Assembly: GCF_019175385.1 (NCBI RefSeq)
Contig: NC_083344.1
Location: 29,762,231 to 29,826,230 of the forward strand
Reading direction: 5' to 3'
DNA from: Lycium barbarum
Taxonomy: Eukaryota > Streptophyta > Magnoliopsida > Solanales > Solanaceae
DNA: 64,000 bases
Position numbers and translations under genes: made by a program
Shown here: piece by piece, positions 1-11,821 of the stretch
How the letters are laid out: the number at the start of each line of letters is the position of its first letter
Position numbering within the stretch: position 1 is the stretch's first letter
The notes under the pieces: generated by a model
What the model saw: only the letters and a program-made list of their open reading frames with translations
The model's database searches: none
Told to the model about the DNA's origin: nothing

Positions 1-1
1 A

Positions 2-823
2 GCATTCCATCCTCAGTCTGACGGACAGACCGAGTGTACTATTCAGACGCTGGAAGATATGCTACGGTCCTGTGTTATTGATTTCAGAGGTAATTGGGAT
101 GATCATTTGCCGCTTATTGAATTTTCTTATAATAATAGTTATCATTCCAGCATTCAGATGGCGCCGTATGAAGCCCTATATGGTAGAAAATGCAGGTCTC
201 CGATTGGTTGGTTCGATGTGGGTGAAACTAAATTGATTGGTCCAGATATGATCCAACAAGCAGTCGATAAGGTGAAACTCATTCGGGAGCGGTTATTAGC
301 AGCCCAGAGTTGACAGAAATCATATGCAGATAAACGACGTCGACCTTTAGAGTTCCAGATTGGTGACTGGGTATTTCTGAAAGTGTCACCTATGAAAGGT
401 GTAATGCGATTCGGCAGAAAAGGAAAGCTCAGTCCGAGATATATTGGGCCTTATTAGATTGTTCGAAAGATGGGCAAGGTCGCTTACGAGTTAGACTTGC
501 CATCCGAATTGAAAGCAGTACATCCGATATTTCATGTATCAATGCTCCGTAAGTGTATTGGTGATCCTTCCAGAATATTTCCCACAGAAGATATCCAGGT
601 AACAGAGGAGCTGTCCTACGAAGAACAGCCTGTAGCCATCTTGGATCGTCAGGTGAGGAGACTACGTACCAAAGATGTGCCTTCTGTTAAGGTCATGTGG
701 CGAAACAATAACCGAGAAGAAATGACCTGGGAAGCGGAGGACGTGATGAAGAAGAAGTATCCTCACTTGTTTCCTATGCCTACAGGTAATCTAAATTCCT
801 TAATTGGTTATATTGATTGGTGA
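2..823 (+). pseudogene. Element A: 3' end of Ty3/gypsy pol (integrase C-terminal half plus chromodomain), broken
   Basis: The window opens inside an integrase. The frame starting at base 2 holds the HPQ-DGQ block and the third catalytic acidic residue (Glu codon 32-34) of the DDE triad, followed by the SPIGWF block and the GPY region. Residues near 640-775 read as a chromodomain (VKVMWRNNNREEMTWEAE), which assigns the element to the chromoviruses, Tekay/Del type. Two in-frame stops (TGA 311-313 and TAG 455-457) break the frame, and the natural-looking end is TGA 821-823. The residue after the catalytic Glu, usually Arg in relatives such as element C, is Cys here. The integrase N-terminus, RT and gag lie off the left edge. 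The polypurine tract and 3' LTR follow directly. Dead copy; the family call is secure. Confidence 0.93.
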
Positions 824-915
824 ATGATTTATATGTGCTGTCCACAAAAAGAAACTCTCCCGAAATGCTTGCAAGACCCTATAAGACTAGTTTAACATTC
901 AAGGACGAATGTTCT

Positions 916-937
916 AAAGGGGGGGGGGGGGGGAGGA
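916..937 (+). other. Polypurine tract of element A
   Basis: An AAA plus 15 G run followed by AGGA sits immediately before the TGTTATATCCCG start of the 3' LTR. This is the expected plus-strand primer of reverse transcription. The G-run is longer than in B (8), D (9) and C (6). Confidence 0.85.
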
Positions 938-3743
938 TGTTATATCCCGTATTTTGCATATTCGGAAAATTTGAAATAATTGTGACTAGTAAGAGATAAG
1001 GCAATATTTTGATCTTATTTAATATATATGTTGTTCATGAAAAATATTGATGTGGAAATATGGAGGAAAGCCAAGGGAAAAATTGAAAATTTGAAAAATG
1101 ATTTCATGAATTACAAAATATTAACCAAAAGTAGTTGGGCTTTGAAAAATCAAAAAAAAAAAGAGAAAAGGCCCAATGGGGGGCCGGCCATAGGGGGGAT
1201 GGGCCAAGGCCCATGGAGAAAATTAAATAGAGCAAATAAATAGACAAAAGGGCCACCATTCAAGAACATTCAAGAAAAGATAATTGAGAGCAAGAAAGAG
1301 ATAGGGGTTCGGCCAAGCAAGGAGAATTTTTTTTTTGAAGCCTTCCATCTTTGATCCAAAAATTCATTTCTTCTTGAATTCTTACTAAGTTCAAGACCCT
1401 CTTCAACGTGGTATAATTATTAGAGCAACAAAATTACTTTTGTGACAAGTGCAAAAATTCTATTCAAGTGGAAAATTGAAGAAAAGGTAAGAACTTTTAT
1501 TCTTTTACAAGTTATGGAAGATTTATATATGTTGTAGTATGTGGAAATGAATGAAAAGTACGAAATTAGTGTGTTGTGGGTGTGGCCGTGTGGGTGTGTG
1601 TGAGTGTGTGTGGCCGTGTGGTGCTAATTGGGTGGAGGAAGATGAATTAATTTTATTTAGTATGTTAGTTGTGTTGTTGTGGCCTTTTTGATGTAAATGA
1701 AAGACTAATGGTTCAAGTTGGCATGGAAATTGGTTGCAGGTTGTTGTAGGAAATTATGTGATTTTAATATGGTTTTTATGTAATTATGGAAGTGGAGTTG
1801 CTAAAGTGTGAATTGTTGTTGTTGTTGATGGATTTGGAAGAAGATAATGCGATGTTGTAGTCTTGGTGCATTTGTGGAGATTTCGGGTGGAATATGGTGT
1901 TGGTGGGATTGTTTGAATATTGTATAGATTGTTTGAAATGTTCTTGAATTGTGTTTGAATGACCTTGGATTAGTAATGAATATGTGAGTGTTGATAAGGG
2001 CTTGAATGTACATAGTTGAATTGAATATGATAAGCTACGTAGAGAAGAAGGTTACTAATGTTAGAATGCGTCTTAAATTGATTGTTGATGTTACTAGTAT
2101 GGTTGTTGGTATTGTTGGTATGGTTGTTGATGAATTTGGCCGAGTTAAATTCTCGGGGATGTTGAATTTACAGGGGAGATGCTGCCGAAATTTCTGTAGA
2201 CAAGTACTAGTTAGAATTGGATTTTTAAGTACTTGTAGCTAATGTTTGGTAATTGATAACGTTATTGTAGATATTGGGGAGCCCAAGACTTGAGTCGGGA
2301 TTTGGTTCGCGAGCGATCGAGGTATGTAAAGCCTAACTTTTCTTCCTTTGGCATGACCTTTTTGAAATGAATAAATAACGTATATGTATGTCTCCAAAGA
2401 AAATCCTATTCTTAGAGCCACTAGGATGGCTAACATCTTTGACTTCCATAAGCTATTCCATATGGCTCGATACGTATTTATGATGTTTGAAGATTCTAGT
2501 TGTTATGTTTCCGAATGTTGTTCGAAAGAAAATTGAGATGACTAAAGTCTTTGTTGAATATTTTTGTACGTAAATATGGTCCTAAAGTCTCCATTTGATT
2601 TTCTCCATAATGTTACTCGAAAGTTTCCTAATATGAATGATACTTGAATTTCCAAATATGGCTTATGAAATGTTTTTAGAAGGTTCTGTACTTCAAAAGC
2701 TCGCAACTTTCTTATACTAATTTCGATTGACCCGATACTTGTTTCTGAGCTTTCTGATATCGATATATATATTTATTCATCGAGTCTTGAAATTTATTTA
2801 CTTATATGCATACGGTTTCCTCACTACTCCGCTCGTGCATACTACTATTACATCGTTCGCCGGGTCCCGGGCCGGTTTTATGATCGTGCGCACTATGTTA
2901 TATTCGGCAGTATGATGTGTTACGGTTCCCGAGTTCCTCGCCATAGTGCCGGGTACCGCTTATATACGGCGTTATGATGTGATATGTGTTCTAATGTTGT
3001 GATATGTTTTGATGATACGATATGTTCGGGGATTATACGGAGATTTGAAACCTTCTGGAGTATGATGTGTTGTGGCGCCAGCGTCGGAGTGGCGACCACG
3101 TTCCTGAGCCCTATGCATGATTTTTATTTGCATTATTTATGTTTTCAGCACAGGTTTTGATATACTAATTCTGTATCTATTTCCGTACTTCTAGCTTCAG
3201 TTCTGATTTGGTTTACTGCATTTCATGCTTTACATACTCAATACATATTTCGTACTGACCCCCTTTCTTCGGGGGCTGCGTTTCATGCCCGCAGGTATAG
3301 CCGTTCGTTCTGGTGACCCGCCAGTGTAGGATACATATTCTGCTACTTTGGAGTGTTCCCTTTGATCCGGAGCCTACATTTTTGGTACATATCTTCCGTT
3401 GTACATATTTCTGTATATTTGACTATTTGGGGGTACGGAGGGGCCCTGTTTCTATTATGTCTGTGACTTGTGCCTTAAGCGGTCCTGTTTGCTATTATGG
3501 CCAAAACGGCCCATATGTTTGTATATGTATGTATATTCGGGCGATGTGTATTCCGCCAGCCTGCCGACCTTTGTATGATATTTCTGTCACAGGTGACCGC
3601 TTAAGATGACGTCTGTTCTCAGTATATGTGCAAATAACGTATGTTAAATTTGAATAAGTCTTTGATATGTCGATTTGGTAAGCGAATGGGTTTGGGTGTC
3701 AAATTAGGACACTAGTCACGGCCCACGGGGCTGGGTCGTGACA
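938..3743 (+). repeat. Element A 3' LTR (Tekay-type, about 2.8 kb)
   Basis: Starts TGTTATATCCCG after the polypurine tract and ends GGGTCGTGACA. The start matches the B 3' LTR at 7390 and the ends match all other large LTRs here, but the interior is diverged from B, so A and B are sister families. It contains a donor-like GGTAAG near 1486, an AGGTATGTAA motif near 2321, and the shared conserved block at 3251-3297. The right flank is the inside of the B 5' LTR, so A inserted into B. The expected 5-bp target copy on the right is 3744-3748; its partner is off the window. Confidence 0.88.
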
Positions 3744-4451
3744 CGGGATGCCCGGACGCGGGACATATGTGGGGGAGCCGACGTTGTTCGGCGCTATGAT
3801 ATGTTCTATTTTCTGTGTATGTGAACAAGAAATATTTCTTTTTTTGAAAAAGGCTAAGCATGCATGGCAACTGCCTAAGAGGAACTCATATGTACAGGTT
3901 GCTCTCCTATCTCATTATATGCCCTATGATCCCATTATATTATTATTCATACTTTATGTTCCTCGTTATGCTACTTTTCATGCCTTATATACTCAGTACA
4001 ATGCTCGTACTGACGTCCCTTCTTGTGGATGCTGCGTTTCATGCCACGCAGGTAAGCAGGTAGACGGGTTCGATTCCTAGGAGCTCCACCAGCGGTACAT
4101 TGAGGGCGCTCCAGTTGTTCCGGAGCCTCAGTTTATTGGTACTACTTTTGTGTATATATTTGGGCACGGCAGAACCCGGCCCACTTGTGAATATATGTAT
4201 CTTGTTTAGAGGCTCGTAGAGAGATATGTACAGTCAGATGTTTCACAACCTTGTTTGTCCTTGTCGCCGTATAATATGTTAGTACAGTTTATTGCCACTT
4301 GTTTACGAGTATGCTATTAATGATGGTGTTGAGTAAAGCAATGACGGTATCGTTCATACGACCCACTCAGTAGTAAGAGTAAGATGCGAGATAAAAGGTG
4401 CTCGGTATAGTAGTATCGGGTACCCGTCGCGGCCCTTGTTGGGTCGTGACA
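3744..4451 (+). repeat. Element B 5' LTR, 3' portion only
   Basis: Positions 3751-4451 align end to end, without net length change, with 9684-10384 of the B 3' LTR. A scatter of roughly a dozen substitutions is visible. The left edge, just before a CCCGGACGCGGG unit that is repeated in tandem in the D LTRs, is the junction with element A. It contains the shared conserved block at about 4004-4055. Confidence 0.88.
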
Positions 4452-4455
4452 AAAG

Positions 4456-4467
4456 TTGTATCAGAGC
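4456..4467 (+). other. Primer-binding site of element B (initiator tRNA-Met type)
   Basis: TTGTATCAGAGC lies five bases after the LTR end. It matches the plant tRNA-iMet primer-binding consensus TGGTATCAGAGC at 11 of 12 positions. Confidence 0.8.
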
Positions 4468-4661
4468 AGTTCGTCTTAGGGGTTGTCTACGAGTCGTGTC
4501 CAGTAGAGTTCTGTTTATGGGTGTGAAGCGTGCCACACTTATAAACAGGGGGCTGCAGGGCATTTAGGAAATTTGACCTTCTTTGTACTCTAGATCGTGC
4601 GATAGAGCTATGTTACCAGGTTTCCATGTTCTTTTCTTAATCCTGTGTTTTGGTTTCAGTA

Positions 4662-6229
4662 ATGCCGGTGAAGAGGAAAGTTACGGTGGCCCAGATTGGA
4701 AAGACGGTGGCTGAAAGAAGAGTTGAACAGGAGCCACCGGCGGAAGTAGAAGAAGGCGAGTCTCACAACGAGGCTCCTCCCCAACTCCAGCCCCAGTACC
4801 TCCAGTTCCATCGCCAGCAGCTTCGGGCCAGCAGATAACAGAGGCTATTCAGTTGCTGACTCAGTTAGTTGCAGCACAAGCTCAACGGCAAGGTATGGTC
4901 CAAGGAGACAAGGCGGTGAGTGCAAGATCCCGTGATTTTATCACCCTGAATCCTCCGGAGTTTTTTGGATCGAAACCAGAGGAAGACCCGCAAGGTTTCA
5001 TAGACGAGATGCTGAGGACACTGAGGATAATACATGCTTCGGATACAGAGTCAGTAGAGTTGGCTTCATATAGATTGTGGGATGTAGCGGTCCAGTGGTA
5101 TAATAATTGGATATCTTCAAGGGGAGCAAATGCACCTTCTTCAGTTTGGCATGAGTTCACCGAAGCATTCCTGCGACATTACTTACCACCGGAAGTTCGA
5201 CGGGCTCGAGCTGATATGTTTTTGAATCTCAAATAGGGAAATATGAGCGCCCGGGAATATAGTCTCCGTTTTAACTCTTTAGCCAGGTATGCCCCAGCCA
5301 TGGTGGCTGATATGGAAGATCGTGTACATCGGTTCGTGAGTGGGTTGGGGCCACATTTAGTTAAGGATTGCTTGACGGCTTCACTCCAGGATGGAATGAC
5401 TATCGCTCCTATCTAGGCCCACGCCCAAAACCTAGAGGAACAACATCAACTACAGAGAGGTGAACGTTATTCTGATTGGGGTTCCAGAAAAAGGGCCAAA
5501 TCTTTCGAAACTAGAAGTGAGTATAGAGGGGGGCAGGCACAGCAGCATTCCAGGTATTCAGGCCAATCAGCGGCCAACGCACCTCCTGGATTCACGAGTA
5601 GAAGATTTGATCATCCTACCTATTCAGGACCAGATCAGAGTGCCAAAGTTTCAAGGTCCCAGCATAGAGCCGATTTTAACAAGACGGGGCTACCCCCACC
5701 ACGATGTGCTCGGTGTGGCAGGCCACACTCTGGACAGTGTTACCTAGATACAGGTGCTTGTTTTGCCTATGGTCGAACTGACCATTTGATGCGTGATTGC
5801 CCACTGAGGAATGAGGAAGACAAAGCTCAGCCCGCCGGGTCGGTAATTGGTTCATCATCGTCCGGGCGCCCTCCTGGACAGACTTCCCAGGCTCCAGCAA
5901 GCCGTGGCCGAGGCAGAGGAGGGGCACCCAGTTCAGGCGGTCCTCAGTACCGTATATATGCATTGGCGGGATGGCAGGATCTTGAATCTTCCCCAGATGT
6001 GGCTACAGGTACACTATCGGTATTCTCCAATGATGTGTGTGTGTTGATCGATCTAAATTATACTCTATCATATATCGCTCCTTGTATTGTTGAACGTATT
6101 GGGTTGGAACCCAAGCCAAATCAAATGGTTTGGGATGTTTATGTCTGTTGGCGACCAAGGTGTTTTCGCCACTATGGGGAATCTGGAAATCCAGGTCGAA
6201 AGGTAGTCGTACGCATAGGTGAGAGGTGA
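4662..6229 (+). pseudogene. Element B gag (with a trace of protease), broken
   Basis: Gag is the structural protein that packages element RNA. Its start is ATG 4662 (MPVKRK), chosen because the D gag begins the same way. A frame break lies near 4838, with stops at 5234-5236 and near 5416. The retrotransposon gag core (about 4920-5400: ITLNPPEFFGSKP, VQWYNNW, HRFVSGLGPHL) is followed by an RG/S-rich stretch and a knuckle region near 5697-5800. The zinc knuckle is damaged: where D has CYACGRTDH, B reads CFAYGRTDH, losing a zinc-binding Cys. A short piece of protease-like sequence (TGTLSVFS) follows before the frame is lost near 6150. TTTCAG directly precedes the ATG and looks like a splice acceptor. 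Confidence 0.88.
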
Positions 6230-7375
6230 ATATTGGGGATTTAGAAGGCTAAAATAGTAATTAAAGGGGAGAGATGCATTACGAGAGTGTTTCGGAAGTT
6301 GTCAAGACCCCAACTTGCTCCAGACTACGTGATAAAGGTCGTTCGGGGGAGTGGAGGCAAATATACCAGCATTAAGGCACCGAAATGCATTAAAGTTTTG
6401 AGGTTAAGCGTGCTAGGGTGAGAGCAATTTTAGGATGAGTGACTCCCTGGGAAGTGTACTAAAAGTTCCATAAATGTAGATATAGGAGACGAATGTGAAA
6501 TTAGGGCAACCTAAAGGAAATTAGAGTATGTGGAGCGGTTAGAAACTTATAGAGGTCGCGTAAGTTGAGACGGACTAGACTGGTGAAAAGGAAGAAAGCG
6601 CGACACGGCTTAAGGATTAAAGTAAGTTTGAATAGCGTTTGGAAATGTTTGTGAGTGAAATGGTAGTAAAAATATATATGCATATGACATCTCATTGGTG
6701 ACTGTATCGATCGATAGGTGAATCCCAGCAACCAGTGTTGCGATGTATAGAAGACACTAACCGAACGAAATTCAAGAGACGGAGTGAAAGACATAAGTAC
6801 AGATGTTACGGGGTAAAACTGATACTGGATCCACCAGTAGTTAAGGCTGGGAAGTCCTAATATAGTGATATTCGGGAACAGAAAGAAAGTGAGTACGTAG
6901 AGGGTAAGGAGCTTCGAAGTATAAAAAAAAAATCAAAGGAAGGACCGGGATAATGAGCAGTTGACCGGAAAGACCCATGATGTGGAATGAGAGATTCGTG
7001 TGAAGATCGAGAGGTTCGACTATAAATAAAACAGGAAGAAGATAAAGAACGGGCATGAAGGAAAGGACGTAGAAATAAATTGACAACGAGTGTAATATGA
7101 GGCAGATATGGGGAAAGATACCTGGAGAGGTCAACAAATATGAAAGGGACAACTGAAACGGCACCATACGAGGCTTGGGATAGCAAGAAGCGCAAGTCAC
7201 CAATCGGTTGGTTCGATGTTGGTGGAACTAAGTTAATCGGCCCACGGCCTACAGGCAACCTAAGCTTCTAAAACGGATGTGTTAAGTAATCGTATGTGGA
7301 AACTATAAAGGAGACCTCCCCGAAGTATTTTAATACGCCATGAGGCCAGTTTAACATTCGAGGATGAATGTTCTA
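6230..7375 (+). other. Element B internal non-coding tail with integrase vestige
   Basis: No open frame of gag/pol type is present. The first part (about 6240-6520) aligns with the minus strand of 19356-18960 in element D, including ACCCCAACTTG and GACGAATGTGAAATTAG. Near 7145-7250 the sequence resembles the element A integrase at about 150-245 (CACCATACGAGGC; CAATCGGTTGGTTCGATGT), then jumps to a stretch like the end of the A pol gene. This indicates an ancestral internal deletion of pol. Long ORFs on the opposite strand here are shadows. Confidence 0.75.
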
Positions 7376-7389
7376 AAGGGGGGGGAGGA
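7376..7389 (+). other. Polypurine tract of element B
   Basis: AAA plus eight G and AGGA directly precede the TGTTATATCCCG LTR start. Confidence 0.8.
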
Positions 7390-10384
7390 TGTTATATCCC
7401 GCATTTTGTACATTCGGATAAATCAAGACAATTGCAAGAAGTTAAGGAAAAGGCTATATTTTGACCTTGTTTAATACACAAGTTGTGTATAAAAAATTTT
7501 GAAGTGGGAATATTAAGAAAGCCTAGGGGAAAAAAGGAAAATTCACAAGATGACTCATAGAAAATATGGAGGGAGTCTAAGGGAAAATTTTGAATTTGGA
7601 AAATAAATTTTCATGAATTACAAAAAAACAGGGTGGGCTTGAGTTAATGGGCCACTTGGCCGTCCAAATGGAGTGGGCTTAGGCCCACAAAGGAGCTTAA
7701 TGAATAAGATAAAAAGATGACTAAGTCATCATAATTCTCATCTTTATCCCTAGAAATTTCAAGAACCTTAGAGAACAAAAAGAGAAGGAGAAAAATAAAA
7801 GGGCCATTCGGCCATACCCAAACCTTGGAAGAAATTGATCAAAAATTATTTATTCTAGCTAAACAACCAATTGAAGGGTCCTTAGCAAAGTGAAGTGGTC
7901 ATTGGAGCAAGTAAAACACATATTCTTGCAAGTTACAAATCTTAGCCAAGTGAGAAGTTAAGGGAAACAGGTAAGGTTTAATCCTTTCTTATATGTTAGG
8001 GATGATTATGTATATTGTAGTATGTAAAAGTGGATGAAATTCATGAAAATAGGGATGTTATATGTGGCCGTGTATATGTAGTGTGTGCCCGTGTAGATAT
8101 GGTGTGGTGTGGAAGAGAATGAATCAATTTTACTTAGTATTTTGGTTGTTGTTGTATTGGAATCTATGAGGGGAATGAAAGTTTAATGATTCTAGTTAAA
8201 GTTGTAAGTGTTGGAGGGTCGTTTGGAAGCTAATGTGATGTTAAAAATCATTTCTTATATTCATGGAAAATGATGTTGTTAGTGTGTAAATTGTTGGTAT
8301 GGTTTATGAACTTGAAATAAGGAAATTTTTTGTTATTGTTCTTGTTGAATTTGGAAGGTCTCGGGTGAAGTAGCATGTTGATTGGGTTGTTTTGAATGTT
8401 ATGTGAATTGTTTGAAGTATTCTTGAATCATGTTAGAAAGATTTCGGATTAATACTTGAATGTGGGATCATTGGTGTTAGTTGGACTATATGTGATTGAA
8501 TTGAATATAAATGAAATGCCGTTGAATTGTGTGACAAAGGTTGCTAATGTTAGAATATATTTGGATTGATTGTTGAAGTTGTTAGTATGATTGTTGGTAT
8601 TGTGTTGATAATTTGTCCGAGTTGAATTCTAGGATTGTTGTTGATAAAATTGGCCGAGTTAAATTCTCGGGGATGGTGTATTTACAGGGGAAATGCTGCC
8701 GAAATTTCGGCAGATCATATGTGAATTTATTTGAGAAACTGAGGCAAGTGTATGACGACGAATCTAATAATTGTGTGAACTCTTTTGAATGTAGACTAGA
8801 AAGCTTGTATAAATAAGCGTAGCTAATAGGACGTGGAGCAGGTATGTAAGCCTTACCCTTTTCTTTCTTTGGCATGATCTTTATGAAACGAGCAAATGAC
8901 GTGTATGTAAGATTTCAAGGAAATTCCTATTCTTAGAGCCACTAGGATGGCTAATATTCTTGACTTCCATAAGTTGTATCATATGGTTTTGATGCGTATC
9001 TATGATGTCTGAAGTTTGTTTGATATGTCTCCAAATGACATTCGAAAGAAAATTGATATGACTAAAGTTTTGATCTTCAAATGCTAGCACGATCGATCAT
9101 TCCATTGAGTCTTTGATATATATTTTGTTATGTACATATGGTTCCAAAAGATATATTTGATTTGATCCATAACGATATCCGAAAAGTGCCTAACATGATT
9201 GTTGCCTTGATTTTCAAAAAAAAGGCTTCCGAAACGTTCGTAGAAGGTTCTGTACTTCAAACGCTCATAACTTTCTCATACTAAATCGGATTGACCCGAA
9301 ACTTGTTTCTGAGCCTTCAGGTGTCGATCTATGTACGTACCCATCGACTCTTGAAAATTTGTTCTATGTGCATATGTATATGATTTGGCGCCTTACGAGA
9401 TTTGTGATCTTATTCTACGTTCTCTTAATGTTATCCTTCGTTGATAGTCTCATCTTATAATAATTGTTCCTTCAAGGTGAGACAAAGTCGGGATGATTAT
9501 TCCATAATATAATCGGAGGTTACCGACCTTACGTCACTCCGATAGATACATGACTTTCTTTGGGCTCTCATGCATGCTGCTTATAAGATATATGTATATG
9601 ATATATGGGGAATATGGGGAAAAAAAGGACATATGTTGCGCTATAGACGCATTGCCACCTGGTCAGTTGGCGTAACTTATCATCCCGGACGCGGGACATA
9701 TGTGGGGGAGCCGACGTTGTTCGGCGCTATGATATGTTCTATTTTCTGTGTATGTGAACAAGAAATATTTCTTTTTTTGAAAAATGCTAAGCATGCATGG
9801 CAACTGCCTAAGAGGCACTCATATGTACAGGTTGCTCTCCTATCTCACCATATGCCCTATGATCCCATTATATTATTATTCATACTTTATGTTCCTCGTT
9901 ATGCTACTTTTCATGCCTTATATACTCAGTACAATGCTCGTACTGACGTCCCTTCTTGTGGATGCTGCGTTTCATGCCACGCAGGTAAGCAGGTAGACTG
10001 GTTCGATTCCTAGGAGCTCCACCAGCGGTACATTGAGGGCGCTCCAGTTGTTCCGGAGCCTCAGTTTATTGGTACTACTTTTGTGTATATATTTGTGCAC
10101 TGCAGAACCCGGCCCACTTGTGAATATATGTATCTTGTTTAGAGGCTCGTAGACAGATATGTACAGTCAGATGTTTCACAACCTTGTTTGGCCTTGTCGC
10201 CGTATAATATGTTAGTACAGTTTATTGCCACTTGTTTACGAGTATGCTATTAATGATGGTGTTGAGTAAAGCAATGACGGTATCGTTCATACGGCCCACT
10301 CAGTAGTAAGAGTAAGATGCGAGATAAGAGGTGCTCGGTATAGTAGTATCGGGTACCCGTTGCGGCCCTAGTTGGGTCGTGACA
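7390..10384 (+). repeat. Element B 3' LTR (2,995 bp)
   Basis: Starts TGTTATATCCCGCATTTTG and ends GGGTCGTGACA. Inside lie a donor-like CAGGTAAGG at about 7969, CAGGTATGTAAGCC at about 8839, AAGGTGAGACAAAG near 9474, the cap-like GGCGC region, and the shared conserved block at 9939-9986. The following five bases, CCTTC, are the expected target duplication; the partner is off the window. Confidence 0.9.
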
Positions 10385-11573
10385 CCTTCGATATCGCGTT
10401 TCTACCTTCAAAAGAGAATTCGCATTCACGTTAGTTAATCGACGATAAGAACGCGCTACTATTTCTAGGGAAAATTAGGCGGCACTTCCTTTGTTTATAC
10501 TACTTTTCCCATATTCTATATTAACTCCCAAACGCTCACAACAACGTTCACAATATTGTATTCAACAATCGTCATTTATCTACATTTTCCACATTCCACC
10601 ATTTTTCTCTAATTTCTCCACATTGATGGGTTTTAGCTCATCATCACATTTTCTCATACATCACACCTATTTCATGGTCTACACGTCATTTATAACATAT
10701 TTTTACTCCCAACTCATCAACGTTCATAATGCAATCCAACTATCATTCAACTATGGCACTATTCACACTTTAGGACCCATTTACTACACTCTTCTATAAT
10801 CCAAGTGTTTCAATGTATAAATACTTCAATTATCATGAGAAAGTCATCAAACTTACCTTGGGTAGTGTTGGAACAAGCCTTGAGCAACAAGACTCTTTTA
10901 TGCCAAAAACCCTATTTCACTTCCTTTGATATTTCTTGGTATAGATGAACTTTGACAGGTTTCACACTCTTGATTTCATGGATTTGGTGTTGTTGATCTT
11001 GATTTTCCTTTGATTCTCTTGAATTCTTGTGGATGAAGTGTTTTGGAGTATTCTAGAGAGTTCTTGAATTGTGAAGATGAGAAATGAAATAAAATGAGCT
11101 TGGGGTCCCTTATACTTAACTTAAAAATCTGATTTTTGTGAACAGTAGTCGGGGTGTACGGTGGCCGTAAACCCAGTTTACGGGCCGTATTATGGTTTAC
11201 GGTCCGTCCTTCAGGACCGTATTTAAGCATAGTAGAAACAAAAAGGTTTGTTGTAGGTCATGGTGGTTTACAGTCACAGTTTACGGGCCGTATTTCACTT
11301 TACGGTCCATATTCTGAGTCGTATTTAACCATTTCGTCATTTGGCAGAAAAGTTGAAGTTTTGATAGTTGGAAGACCATGGCACTTTACAGTCCGTAAAT
11401 CACTTTACGGGTCATATTCTGTTTTACGACCACTGGGCCGAAATGCAAATCTTCAACTTTCGTGTTTTCAAAAATCATGGGTAGTCATTCCCTTCTTAGT
11501 AGAACATCGTACACTCGTACTCTTCGTTTGTCTATTCATTGTATGCTCACGGAAAATTTTCCGAGGTGTAACA
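10385..11573 (-). repeat. Element C 3' LTR, 5' portion (truncated by element B)
   Basis: 1,189 bases align without net length change to 26908-28096 of the C 5' LTR, with scattered single-base differences. It starts (minus strand) TGTTACACCTCGG. It carries an array of near-palindromic TTTACGG-CCGTA units at about 11150-11430, and a splice-donor-like AAGGTAAG near 10855 (minus). Confidence 0.9.
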
Positions 11574-11590
11574 TTTTTCCCCCCTTTTGG
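11574..11590 (-). other. Polypurine tract of element C
   Basis: On the minus strand an AAAA plus six G plus AAAAA purine run abuts the LTR start TGTTACACC. Confidence 0.75.
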
Positions 11591-11821
11591 AACATTCGTC
11601 CTCAAATGTTAAAACACTCAGGATTCTACGAAAATTTTGCCAGAGTTTCCCCTATAATTTGGCACTACCAACCTATCACAACAACCCATAATATCATCGC
11701 CTCACAGGGATACATCACTACATCGACATATCTATGGCCACACACGACCAAAAGCATGAAAAATAAGCATACGTACCTCATATCGTTGGCGTTTCATCTT
11801 GAATCTCCTCTGGGGTCGAAA

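Larger units (their letters stand above)
3744..10384 (+). mobile_element. Element B: gag-only non-autonomous Ty3/gypsy element, 5' LTR split by element A
   Basis: B comprises a 5' LTR remnant (3744-4451), a primer-binding site, a gag gene with stops, about 1.1 kb without pol, a polypurine tract and a complete 3' LTR (7390-10384). It carries no protease, RT or RNase H. A vestige of integrase at about 7145-7250 shows it descends from an autonomous relative. Its gag and the tail after gag align with element D, so B and D are one family. It sits in the 3' LTR of element C: sequence from 10385 on continues exactly where the C 5' LTR reads from 26908. The first part of its 5' LTR lies beyond element A, off the window. 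Confidence 0.88.

Noticed and set aside
6841..7258. Overlapping minus-strand frames of 120 and 133 codons in element B
   Set aside because: Opposite to the non-coding tail, hydrophobic by base composition, not conserved in D.
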